A stretch of DNA of 43,351 nucleotides from CAZKCK01 sp964552325. Lineage in GTDB: Bacteria; Bacteroidota; Bacteroidia; Bacteroidales; TTA-H9. Shown here in pieces: positions 35,900-43,351 of this stretch. Each line of letters opens with the position of its first letter. Positions within the stretch are counted from its first letter, which is position 1. The notes beneath the pieces were generated by a model. It saw nothing but the letters and a program-made list of their open reading frames with translations. It was not told the DNA's origin and made no database searches. Location of the stretch: NCBI GenBank assembly GCA_964552325.1, contig CAZKHA010000007.1, positions 1 through 43,351 of the forward strand, written 5' to 3'. A program made the position numbers and the translations under genes.

Positions 35900-37897
35900 T
35901 CAATCAACAACAACAACCAGTCCACGTTGTTCCATAAATCTCCCATCAAGTGTAAGCATACGGATATAATACACATAGGCTCCTGCACTTACATAAGCTC
36001 CGTTAATCTTTCCATCCCAACCCTTGGTGTAATCAGTTGTTTCAAAAATCCGCATCCCGCACCGATGAAAAATAGCCATATAAAACTCTGAGGCATCAAA
36101 AGATATGGCTTTTGGCAAAAAGATATTATTGGTTGAACGAGCTGGAGTAATAGCATTTGGAACAAACAATCGAAATTCTGCATCAAGAGTAATCTTATTA
36201 GATGTGGAGAGCTCCTTAAATCCGAACTGATTGCCATCAGCCTCAACAGCAACAACATAATAAGCGGCGCTTAAATCGGGGGTGTACGAAGGATCTAAAA
36301 ATTCAGTAGTAAATGGCCCCAAATCTGCAATCTTCTCTGTGCTTCCTGTCATTTCCCTGTAAACTTGGTAAGTTTCTACACCGTTTTCATAGCCATCGAA
36401 CGTATTCCAAGAAAGCAATCCCGAACCTGCATTACGTAAGAAAATGCTATTCATCACGTTAGATGTTAATGTGTTCACATTGCAACTGTCAAACACATCT
36501 ACCTTATAATAATACTGCTGTTTGCTTACTTGAGCTGTGGAGTCAATAAAAACATCCTTAATATTCGTACTATCTAGTTGAGCTAAAAGGCCATAAGGAC
36601 CTTCAAGATTCTCTGATCGCAACAAATGATACCCCTGCACTGGTGGCAAAGAATCAGGCCATAGCTGCAATTCAACATACGAATTATTAACAACCGTCAC
36701 ATACTTAAGGTATTCAAACGAGGGCCTTTCGGGTTTGCGTACATGCAAAGAGCGGATAACAGTGGTTGAGGTGCGTGAACCATCATACCCCTCGGCACGA
36801 ACAAAATAGGAGTACTTGATATTATTTGCCAACCCACGATGCACGTAAACTGTATCATTAACAAGTGCCAAAGGCAAAAACACATCATCATTCTCTTTAT
36901 AGTAAACCCTATAGCCCTTTAAACCCCCATAAAAATTCTTGTAAGCAGTCCAGGTAAGGACCACGCTATCGGCACAAGCATCAAACTGAGGCTGCAATAA
37001 CATCATCGATTGCTGTGCTTGTGTAATTCCCATATCACCCGTTGTATTACCGCACATATCAAAGGCCGCAACACAAAACCGGTATTTCCCATTGTAGGGA
37101 TTCAAACCTGGGTCAGTATAAAAATTTGATGCAACCCCATAGATTGTTTCTAACGTATCCCAAATGCCACTATCGTATTGCCGAAAGATATAATAACCCT
37201 GAACGTCATCTGTTATAGTTGGGGTCCAGCCCAATACAACTTTTCCATTCGCATTTATGCTTACGCTGTCTAAGCGAGGGGCTGCAGGCTGGGTAATGTC
37301 TTGTGGAATATTTTCGATGCTCGATACTGATTCACAACCATCGTTGTTGACTGTAATTTTATAATACCGATCTTCACAAATAAAAGTGGTGTCACTAAAA
37401 TGAGTTTCTGTGGTGCTATCAAGCACGTTCCACGAGCCTGACCCAACTTTCAAATGCACGTTGTAATAACCTAGGGTGGCTGGAACCGGCGATAATAACG
37501 AGTCCCATACTAAATGCACAATAGACTGCCCCTCAACCGAATGACTGACACCAATAGCCGAAATTGTATCAGAAATAACCCATTGACCAGTTACAGCCAA
37601 GGTAAGATTGTAATAATAAGCGTTTTGATCATTGGCTTGTGCAGAAAAATGTGTGTAAGACGTTGATGCAATATCTGTAATACTGTCGAGCAAGGAATAT
37701 GGGCCAACACGTTGCTTAGAATAATAAACCTTGTAAGCGGCAAACTCAACGGTGGAGTATTCGGTAACCCAAGTAATCTTCACACTGCCGTCAGTTCCAA
37801 CTTCGCTACAATTGAGGTGTACTGGCCTCAATTGGGCCTCTGAACTTATGGTTATAGCAGTAAACCAAGCAATTAATAAAAAATGAAACCGTTTCAT
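35900..37897 (-). CDS. T9SS-secreted FnIII-like repeat protein with type-B C-terminal sorting domain
   Basis: A 665-residue exported protein with a signal peptide (MKRFHFLLIAWFTAITISSEAQ). The body consists of repeated beta-sandwich units of FnIII type, marked by V-x-L-x-W and Y-x-V-Y-x-x patterns: KITWVTEYSTVEFAAYKVYY, VVLGWTPTITDDVQGYYIFR, VVLTWTAYKNFYGGLKGYRV. The last 90 or so residues (LFVPNAITPARSTNN, then FYMAIFHRCGMRIFETTDYTKGWDG and GAYVYYIRML) match the gliding-motility-associated C-terminal domain (TIGR04131/CHU_C), the type-B signal for type IX secretion. The cell must therefore have a T9SS. No catalytic domain is seen; an adhesive or surface role is plausible. Confidence 0.9.
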   Translation of the reverse strand: MKRFHFLLIAWFTAITISSEAQLRPVHLNCSEVGTDGSVKITWVTEYSTVEFAAYKVYYSKQRVGPYSLLDSITDIASTSYTHFSAQANDQNAYYYNLTLAVTGQWVISDTISAIGVSHSVEGQSIVHLVWDSLLSPVPATLGYYNVHLKVGSGSWNVLDSTTETHFSDTTFICEDRYYKITVNNDGCESVSSIENIPQDITQPAAPRLDSVSINANGKVVLGWTPTITDDVQGYYIFRQYDSGIWDTLETIYGVASNFYTDPGLNPYNGKYRFCVAAFDMCGNTTGDMGITQAQQSMMLLQPQFDACADSVVLTWTAYKNFYGGLKGYRVYYKENDDVFLPLALVNDTVYVHRGLANNIKYSYFVRAEGYDGSRTSTTVIRSLHVRKPERPSFEYLKYVTVVNNSYVELQLWPDSLPPVQGYHLLRSENLEGPYGLLAQLDSTNIKDVFIDSTAQVSKQQYYYKVDVFDSCNVNTLTSNVMNSIFLRNAGSGLLSWNTFDGYENGVETYQVYREMTGSTEKIADLGPFTTEFLDPSYTPDLSAAYYVVAVEADGNQFGFKELSTSNKITLDAEFRLFVPNAITPARSTNNIFLPKAISFDASEFYMAIFHRCGMRIFETTDYTKGWDGKINGAYVSAGAYVYYIRMLTLDGRFMEQRGLVVVVD

Positions 37898-37926
37898 TCC
37901 TTTACAACGTTTAGACCATAAAGATA

Positions 37927-39246
37927 TTACAAACCAACGGTTACTGTATAGAAACTTTCTGCAATAAAGTTCGTTTGCGCCACATGAAGCAATTCTTCTG
38001 CACTTATCGCATTTAGCTTATTTAAAAACGTTGTATAATAAGTTGATGTCAACGTGGCCTCTTGAAGGGGCCGAATTCGATCAGCCAAGCCAAAAGGCCC
38101 ATCAATACTCCGCAAAAAACTACCTGTAATATAATTCTTTACAAGTTGAAGTTCGTCTGATGGAACAGCCTCTTGCGTCAACTTCTTTACTTCCAGCATT
38201 ATCTCTTCCAAGGCATTCCAGCCTTTATCAACATTGGTTTCTGACGAAATAACGAGGCTTCCAGCATGTAACTGAGGCATAAGCCAAGCATTTATCCCAT
38301 AAGCCAAACCCTTGTCTTCGCGTATGTTACGCATAAGCCTAGAACCAAAATAGCCTCCCAAAACTGTTGTCAACAATTGAAGCGAAACGTAATCAGAATC
38401 CGAACGCTTAATGGAAGGTTTTCCGATACGTAGGGCCGCCTGCAATGCATTCGGATGTTTAATATGCAAAGATCTTGCTGATGAAGTGGTTACTTCAAAT
38501 ACACGTTGGTCTTGCTTGGGTTTAGCATTTAGCAACCCAAAGCATTCATTCAATTGTTTGATGTCAGAATCGGCATAAAAGCCCGACAACAAAATATAGT
38601 CCGGCGGATAAACATACGTGTTAGAATGGAATTCTACTAAATCATCTCGGGTAATTTCATCAAAATGATGCGGCATGGTTATACCTCCATAGGGATGATT
38701 TCCACCAAAAACATGTCGGTTGAACTCCATACGTGCCCTAAAAGCTACTTTCTCAAGGCTTATCATCAAGTCTTGCTTTTGGGCCATTTTTAGTGCTTCA
38801 AATTCTTGAGCTGGGTATTGGGGATGTCGCAATACCTTTGCCAGGACTGGCAAGAGTATTGGTAGGTGCTTATTTTGGCAATATAACTGAACCACAGCGT
38901 AATCATTCTCAATTAACAAGCTTAAATAGGCTCCATAAAACTCAAAAAAACCAGCAATTGTTGATGATGTTCCCTCCACAAAGCCTTCCTTCAACAGTTG
39001 CCCTGCAAAAAATGCAAGAAGTGGTTTTGTTTGATACCATTTGCCAGCCTTATAAGCCAAATCTATCCGGGTAATTGCACCACTTTTGGCATTTACACAT
39101 AACAGGGGTGTTCCATTATCAAGTGCAATTCTATTTGGCACCAAAAAATTGAATGGGGTAATTGGATTATCAAGATCTAGAGGGAAGTCTAAAATTTTAC
39201 CTGTATTAGGGGCAAGCTTTCTGTTGGGTTCATGGGTGAGCAACAT
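37927..39246 (-). CDS. M16-family (insulinase-like) protein lacking the zinc-binding motif
   Basis: A 439-residue single-unit M16 protein. The fold markers are present: VPNRIALDNGTPLLCVNAKSG (about 37-56), the RLMRNIREDKGLAYGINAWL segment (R and Y of the M16 C-terminal half) and the GSFLRSIDGPFGLADRI part. The HxxEH zinc motif expected near residues 78-88 is replaced by AFFAGQLLKEG, so no metal site exists. Such inactive subunits usually pair with a catalytic M16 encoded next door, but no active partner is in this window. No signal peptide is evident. It is 29 nt upstream of the T9SS substrate gene. Confidence 0.88.
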   Translation of the reverse strand: MLLTHEPNRKLAPNTGKILDFPLDLDNPITPFNFLVPNRIALDNGTPLLCVNAKSGAITRIDLAYKAGKWYQTKPLLAFFAGQLLKEGFVEGTSSTIAGFFEFYGAYLSLLIENDYAVVQLYCQNKHLPILLPVLAKVLRHPQYPAQEFEALKMAQKQDLMISLEKVAFRARMEFNRHVFGGNHPYGGITMPHHFDEITRDDLVEFHSNTYVYPPDYILLSGFYADSDIKQLNECFGLLNAKPKQDQRVFEVTTSSARSLHIKHPNALQAALRIGKPSIKRSDSDYVSLQLLTTVLGGYFGSRLMRNIREDKGLAYGINAWLMPQLHAGSLVISSETNVDKGWNALEEIMLEVKKLTQEAVPSDELQLVKNYITGSFLRSIDGPFGLADRIRPLQEATLTSTYYTTFLNKLNAISAEELLHVAQTNFIAESFYTVTVGL

Positions 39247-39283
39247 ACCTTGATGTTTTTTGACTAAGCAATTGTGGAAACGA

Positions 39284-39326
39284 CAAAAAAAAAGCCTTTA
39301 ACAATCGCAAAGATTACTAAAGGCTT
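39284..39326 (-). terminator. Rho-independent terminator after tRNA-Leu
   Basis: On the minus strand AAGCCTTTA (39326-39318) pairs with TAAAGGCTT (39300-39292) over 9 bp, followed by a run of T reaching 39284. It isolates the tRNAs from the M16 gene. Confidence 0.8.
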
Positions 39327-39327
39327 G

Positions 39328-39414
39328 TGGTACCCGGGGCGGGACTTGAACCCGCACGGCCTTGCGGCCAAAGGATTTTAAGTCCTTCGTGTCTACCAAT
39401 TCCACCACCTGGGC
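39328..39414 (-). tRNA. tRNA-Leu (anticodon TAA)
   Basis: Read on the minus strand the gene begins GCCCAGGTGGTGGAATTGG and has the long variable arm of a class II tRNA (GGCC-GCAA-GGCC). The anticodon loop CTTAAAA gives anticodon TAA. The T arm is GCGGG-TTCAAGT-CCCGC. The 3' CCA (39330-39328) is encoded. The acceptor stem has a G1-U72 wobble and an A5-C68 mismatch, which is unusual. Confidence 0.96.
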
Positions 39415-39423
39415 TTGTTTTAA

Positions 39424-39463
39424 AGAAAAAAATCCCGATAATGACCTCACATCTTCGGGATTT
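39424..39463 (-). terminator. Terminator between tRNA-Gly and tRNA-Leu
   Basis: On the minus strand AAATCCCGA (39463-39455) pairs with TCGGGATTT (39438-39430), a 9-bp stem with a 16-nt loop, followed by TTTTTCTTT. It starts 2 nt after tRNA-Gly and ends 9 nt before tRNA-Leu. Confidence 0.75.
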
Positions 39464-39464
39464 G

Positions 39465-39537
<73 letters not shown>

Positions 39538-39558
39538 GTTGGTGCGTTTTTCAGGCTG

Positions 39559-39587
39559 CAAATATAAAACTTTTTCCACATTCCAAA
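39559..39587 (-). promoter_or_regulatory. Candidate tRNA promoter
   Basis: On the minus strand: TTTG (39587-39584), a 17-nt spacer and TATATTTG (39566-39559). It sits 21 nt before tRNA-Gly and just after the mutS stop. Confidence 0.6.
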
Positions 39588-39596
39588 CAAGAAAAA

Positions 39597-42227
39597 TTAT
39601 TTTTTTTTGGTCAGAAGCCCTTTGATATGGTTCAGCTTCATAAGCGCCTCCACAGGCGTCAAGGTATCAATATTTGTGTTAATTATTTCATCTTTAATTT
39701 GTAACAACAAAGGGTCATCGAGCTGGATAAAGCTTAATTGATAGTTGTCTTCCTTTTTAGATTTAGCCCCAACACCCACAGGTTTACTGGCAAGTGCTTC
39801 GCTGTTGTGCGATTTTTCGAGCTGGGCGAGCAAATCATTGGCCCGTTCGATGACAGCGGCAGGCATCCCAGCCATTTTGGCCACATGTATCCCGAAACTA
39901 TGCTCGCTGCCTCCTGGAACCAACTTGCGTAAGAAGATTATCTTGTTACGGATCTCTTTGACTGAAATATGATAATTACGAATCCTTGGAAACAAACCAG
40001 CCATTTCGTTAAGTTCATGATAATGTGTGGCAAACAAAATTTTAGGACGGAATAGTGGGTGCTGATGGAGGTATTCTACTATTGACCATGCAATAGAAAT
40101 CCCATCATAGGTGCTCGTGCCCCGTCCAATTTCATCGAGAATGATAAGGCTTCGATCCGATACATTATTTAATATGCTGGCCGTTTCATTCATTTCTACC
40201 ATAAAGGTTGACTCGCCCGAGGATATGTTATCAGATGCACCCACACGGGTAAATATCTTGTCAACCATACCAATGCGAGCCTGCTCTGCTGGAACATAGC
40301 TGCCTATTTGTGCCATTAACACAATAAGCGCAGTTTGGCGAAGCAGGGCCGATTTTCCTGACATATTTGGGCCAGTAAGTATTATTATTTGCTGATTATC
40401 TGTATTTAACAACGAATCATTCTCCACGTACGAATCACCTGGGGGCAATTGCTTTTCGATAACAGGATGCCTTCCATGCTTGATATCCAGCACAGTACTA
40501 TCATCTAAAATGGGACGATTGTAACGATTTGAAATAGCCAATGAGGCAAAATTAGCCAACACATCCAACTTTGCTAAAAGATTGGCGTTTAGCTGTATAG
40601 GCTGAACATAATTAGCCAAACCCACCACAAGATCATTAAAAAGCTGGGTTTCAATAGCCAAGATCTTTTCTTCTGCTCCTAAAATTTTTTGTTCATAATC
40701 TTTCAGTTCCTCCGTAATGTATCGTTCAGCATTTACAAGGGTTTGCTTGCGGTTCCATGATTCGGGTACTTTATCCTTATGGGCATTGGTAACTTCTAGA
40801 AAATACCCAAACACATTATTGTACCCAATCTTTAAGGAGCTAATCCCAGTAGCCTGAATTTCACGCGCTTGAATCTTGCTTAAATAATCTTTACCTGAGT
40901 ACAGAATATCTCTCAGTTCATCCAAATCTGCATGAAAACCTTTATTAATTACACCTCCTTTATTAACAGCTGCAGGTGGATCTTCTTGTAGTTCAACACC
41001 AATACGATCTCGAATCAAATGACAGGGATTCAACTGCTCGCCTATACCCATCAAAGCTTTATCGCCCGACGACAGGCAAGCAGAGCGTATCTCGTCAATG
41101 GCGAACAAGGCTTTACGAACTTGCAACACTTCTCGAGGATTTACCCTGCCAACGGCAACCTTAGAAATTAGCCGTTCAAGATCTCCGGTTAAACGAAACT
41201 GAGCCTTAAGCATTTCGCGCAGCGTTTGGTCCGATTTCAAGTAGTCGACAATATTTAACCTTTCTTCAACGGGCCTACGTTCCTTTAATGGCATGGTTAT
41301 CCACCTCCTTAATAGGCGAGAACCCATCGGAGTTATGGTGTGATCTATTACTTGAAGCAGCGTAATGGCATTTTCAGAATTCGGGTAAACAAGCTCAAGG
41401 TTTCGTATGGTAAAACGGTCGAGCCATACATAATGATCTTCCTCAACCCTTGCAATTCGTGTAATATGGCTAACGCGATCGTGCTGTGTTTCTGAAAGAT
41501 AATACAATGCAGCACCCGCTGCAATAATAGCATAATCAAGGTGCTCGATGCCATATCCTTTTAAAGAGACGGTTTGAAAATGCTTTAGTAGCGTCTCTAC
41601 TCCAAACTCCTTTGTAAAAACCCAGTCATCAAATGTGTTTGTATAATACTTGTCACCAAAAACCTCGGTAAAATGGCGCAGCATATTCTTTTGAAGGACA
41701 ATTTCGGAGGGTCTAAAGTTTTGAAGGAGCTTGTCGATATACTCAGGATTGCCTTGAGCAACATAAAACTCACCTGTTGAGATATCGAGGAACGAGATGC
41801 CCGAGTTTTTTCCATCAAGATGGAGCCCAGCCAAGAAATTATTCTCTTTTTGCTCTAATATCTTGTCGTTATACGAAACGCCCGGAGTTACAAGCTCCGT
41901 AACACCACGCTTAACGATTGTCTTCGTAAGCTTTGGGTCTTCCAATTGGTCGCAAATAGCCACGCGTAAGCCCGCTTTTACAAGTTTTGGCAAATACGTA
42001 TCGAGTGAGTGATGGGGAAAGCCAGCTAATTCAATATAAGCCGCTGCACCGTTTGCCCTTCGGGTGAGGACAATACCGAGGATGTTACTTGCCCTAACCG
42101 CGTCACTACCAAAGGTTTCATAAAAATCGCCTACCCTAAAAAGCAATAATGCATCGGGATATTTCGACTTAATCTTGTTGTATTGCTTCATCAGTGGAGT
42201 TTCCGCCACGGGTTTTATTTCACTCAA
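39597..42227 (-). CDS. mutS: DNA mismatch repair protein MutS
   Basis: An 876-residue MutS of usual length. It recognises mispairs and small loops and recruits MutL using ATP. The N-terminal mismatch-reading motif is seen in LLFRVGDFYETFG (Phe-x-Glu within DFYETF). Connector, lever and clamp regions follow. The ATPase has Walker A GPNMSGKS (619-626), the STFMVEMNETASIL segment, Walker B LIILDEIGRGTSTYDG and FATHYHEL. The C-terminal helix-turn-helix dimer region (FGIHVAKMAGMPAAVIERA) is present. A possible -7 box TAATTTTG lies at 42257-42250 on the minus strand. It is upstream of the two tRNAs. Confidence 0.98.
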   Translation of the reverse strand: MSEIKPVAETPLMKQYNKIKSKYPDALLLFRVGDFYETFGSDAVRASNILGIVLTRRANGAAAYIELAGFPHHSLDTYLPKLVKAGLRVAICDQLEDPKLTKTIVKRGVTELVTPGVSYNDKILEQKENNFLAGLHLDGKNSGISFLDISTGEFYVAQGNPEYIDKLLQNFRPSEIVLQKNMLRHFTEVFGDKYYTNTFDDWVFTKEFGVETLLKHFQTVSLKGYGIEHLDYAIIAAGAALYYLSETQHDRVSHITRIARVEEDHYVWLDRFTIRNLELVYPNSENAITLLQVIDHTITPMGSRLLRRWITMPLKERRPVEERLNIVDYLKSDQTLREMLKAQFRLTGDLERLISKVAVGRVNPREVLQVRKALFAIDEIRSACLSSGDKALMGIGEQLNPCHLIRDRIGVELQEDPPAAVNKGGVINKGFHADLDELRDILYSGKDYLSKIQAREIQATGISSLKIGYNNVFGYFLEVTNAHKDKVPESWNRKQTLVNAERYITEELKDYEQKILGAEEKILAIETQLFNDLVVGLANYVQPIQLNANLLAKLDVLANFASLAISNRYNRPILDDSTVLDIKHGRHPVIEKQLPPGDSYVENDSLLNTDNQQIIILTGPNMSGKSALLRQTALIVLMAQIGSYVPAEQARIGMVDKIFTRVGASDNISSGESTFMVEMNETASILNNVSDRSLIILDEIGRGTSTYDGISIAWSIVEYLHQHPLFRPKILFATHYHELNEMAGLFPRIRNYHISVKEIRNKIIFLRKLVPGGSEHSFGIHVAKMAGMPAAVIERANDLLAQLEKSHNSEALASKPVGVGAKSKKEDNYQLSFIQLDDPLLLQIKDEIINTNIDTLTPVEALMKLNHIKGLLTKKK

Positions 42228-42304
42228 GGCTTAAAAATTTTTATAACAGCAAAATTATACTTATCAGTCGAAAATTAAAAGGACCCCATGTTTTCGTCCG
42301 CTCT

Positions 42305-42336
42305 TTTGCCCACCCGAAACATATCCAGTAATTTTG
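42305..42336 (+). promoter_or_regulatory. Promoter of the TrmH-family gene, directly abutting its start codon
   Basis: TTTG (42305-42308), 20 nt, TAATTTTG (42329-42336). The ATG is at 42341, 5 nt after the -7 box, so the transcript would have little or no leader. Confidence 0.65.
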
Positions 42337-42340
42337 CAGC

Positions 42341-42871
42341 ATGCAAAAAACCAGTAATAGCCAATTGAACAGGATGACAGTCCAAGAATTTAAGGAAACC
42401 TCAAAGTCGCCTTTGGTAGTTGTGCTTGATAATATTAGAAGTCAAAGCAATACGGGGTCAATATTCAGAACCTGTGATGCATTTATGGTCAGCCAACTTT
42501 TTTTATGCGGGATAACAGCTACTCCTCCACACCGCGAAATTGAAAAAACCGCGCTAGGTGCCACGCAATCAGTTGACTGGGAATACCATGAACACACAAC
42601 TAACTGCATATCAAGCCTAAAGCAACAAGGCTTTTATATTGTTGTGATTGAACAAGCTGAACCTAAGATGTTTCTTGGCACTTTTTCGTACGAAAAAGAA
42701 AAAAAAATAGCCTTGGTGTTCGGAAACGAAATAAATGGGGTGGACGAAACTGTGATGGCAATGGCCGATGCTTGTGTTGAAATACCCCAACTTGGAACCA
42801 AACATTCGCTAAATGTGGCTGTAAGTGCTGGCATCGTGCTCTGGGAGTTTAGCAAATGCCTGTTCGAATAA
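42341..42871 (+). CDS. TrmH/SpoU-family RNA 2'-O-methyltransferase
   Basis: A 176-residue SPOUT methyltransferase. The three trefoil-knot motifs are visible: VVVLDNIRSQSNTGSIFRTC (motif 1, N and R), LVFGNEINGVDE (motif 2) and IPQLGTKHSLNVAVSAGIVLWEF (motif 3). Members methylate ribose 2'-OH of tRNA or rRNA; the exact target is not inferable. There is no N-terminal substrate domain, so it is the minimal form. I keep the start at 42341 because homologues carry a short N-terminal segment resembling QLNRMTVQEFKE; M12 (42374) is the alternative. It is divergent from mutS. Confidence 0.92.
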   Translation: MQKTSNSQLNRMTVQEFKETSKSPLVVVLDNIRSQSNTGSIFRTCDAFMVSQLFLCGITATPPHREIEKTALGATQSVDWEYHEHTTNCISSLKQQGFYIVVIEQAEPKMFLGTFSYEKEKKIALVFGNEINGVDETVMAMADACVEIPQLGTKHSLNVAVSAGIVLWEFSKCLFE

Positions 42872-43284
42872 TCGATCAGGTTAAAACGGGTCTTAAAAAA
42901 GTGTTGTGATTTGATTCGAATACAATTTGGATTGAGTCAAGACAAAAGCCTCTGCCGAAAATTAACCATTTGATTAAATTTACCAACAACCAAGATTCAT
43001 CATAAGACAAAACTGGAGAACACTATGTATCTCACCATCTATTACTTGAAACTAAGCCCAGATTTCCAAGGGTTCAAATGGCCAAAAAAAGATACTTAAT
43101 CGGCTAGTATTTTGGCAAGCAGTCCAAAACTTACTAACAATTTATCAACAATCACCAATTATACTGTAACCTTTTATGGCTTGTAGCTGTTTAATCAGCA
43201 AGAAGAAGGCGGTTGGGAATGCGCGAAACAGCACATTCAAGACCTAGGCTTAGTTAAAATATTTTTAAAAAAGCGCTTCCCTTG
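42872..43284. other. Non-coding tail region
   Basis: About 410 nt with no convincing gene on either strand. The only notable frame is a 24-codon one at 43025-43099, with no family features. No clear terminator follows the TrmH-family gene. Confidence 0.5.
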
Positions 43285-43314
43285 TTGGTTTTAAAGAATT
43301 TTGTCTTATTTTTG
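43285..43314 (+). promoter_or_regulatory. Candidate promoter for a gene beyond the right edge
   Basis: TTG (43285-43287), 19 nt, TATTTTTG (43307-43314). No ATG-led gene begins before the window ends. Confidence 0.45.
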
Positions 43315-43351
43315 TACAAAATCTAGGACAGCAATTAAAAACAGTTCTTAC

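Noticed and set aside
43025..43099. A 24-codon frame in the right-hand non-coding tail
   Set aside because: Too short, no promoter nearby, no family features.

Overview
The window reads as a chromosomal segment of a Bacteroidota bacterium (class Bacteroidia or a close relative), probably from a scaffolded draft or metagenome assembly because it contains a block of exactly 100 N. The evidence is lineage-typical content: an S46 dipeptidyl-peptidase, a type IX secretion type-B C-terminal sorting domain, DUF4783, DUF5686 and DUF5687 families, a ribosomal protein S16 with a long charged tail, and several promoters of the Bacteroidota form TTTG-N17-22-TAnnTTTG. Almost everything is ordinary core genome. 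The one clearly accessory piece is a small toxin-antitoxin module beside the assembly gap. I did not find a convincing wholly new system. The best leads are conserved but functionally undefined gene sets and unusual expression signals.

Layout. 1-2173 (minus): DUF4783 protein, nadC and a YihY-type membrane protein cut by the window edge, tightly spaced. 2333-8769 (plus): rlmH, then a TPR protein, an outer-membrane beta-barrel and a WtpA-like binding lipoprotein in close succession. 8970-11426 (plus): an OmpR-family response regulator and its histidine kinase. 11688-12569 (minus): an aldo/keto reductase. 12857-13534 (plus): a DUF6364 antitoxin and PIN toxin pair. 13635-13734: N gap, which removes the end of gcvP (minus, start 16586). 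16866-21495 (plus): a DUF5687 membrane protein, an ABC ATPase and a DUF5686 outer-membrane protein. 21810-24428 (plus): a POT peptide transporter with a terminator, then a TIGR01212 radical SAM protein. 24810-26708 (plus): rpsP, rimM and a TrmN6-type methyltransferase. 26723-35756 (minus): guaB, three SurA/PpiD-like periplasmic folding factors, a MoxR ATPase and a DPP11-type peptidase. 35900-39246 (minus): a T9SS-targeted FnIII-like protein and an M16-family protein lacking the zinc motif. 39328-39537 (minus): tRNA-Leu(TAA) and tRNA-Gly(GCC). 39597-42227 (minus): mutS. 42341-42871 (plus): a TrmH-family RNA methyltransferase, possibly translated from a leaderless mRNA.

Themes. Several genes build or use the cell envelope: the TPR/barrel set, the parvulin-like chaperones, the ABC/DUF5686 set and the T9SS substrate. 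Peptide and amino-acid use is also represented by DPP11 (which releases acidic dipeptides), a POT-family di/tripeptide importer and glycine decarboxylase. Translation-related genes are scattered throughout: rlmH, rpsP, rimM, trmN6, the TrmH-family gene and two tRNAs.
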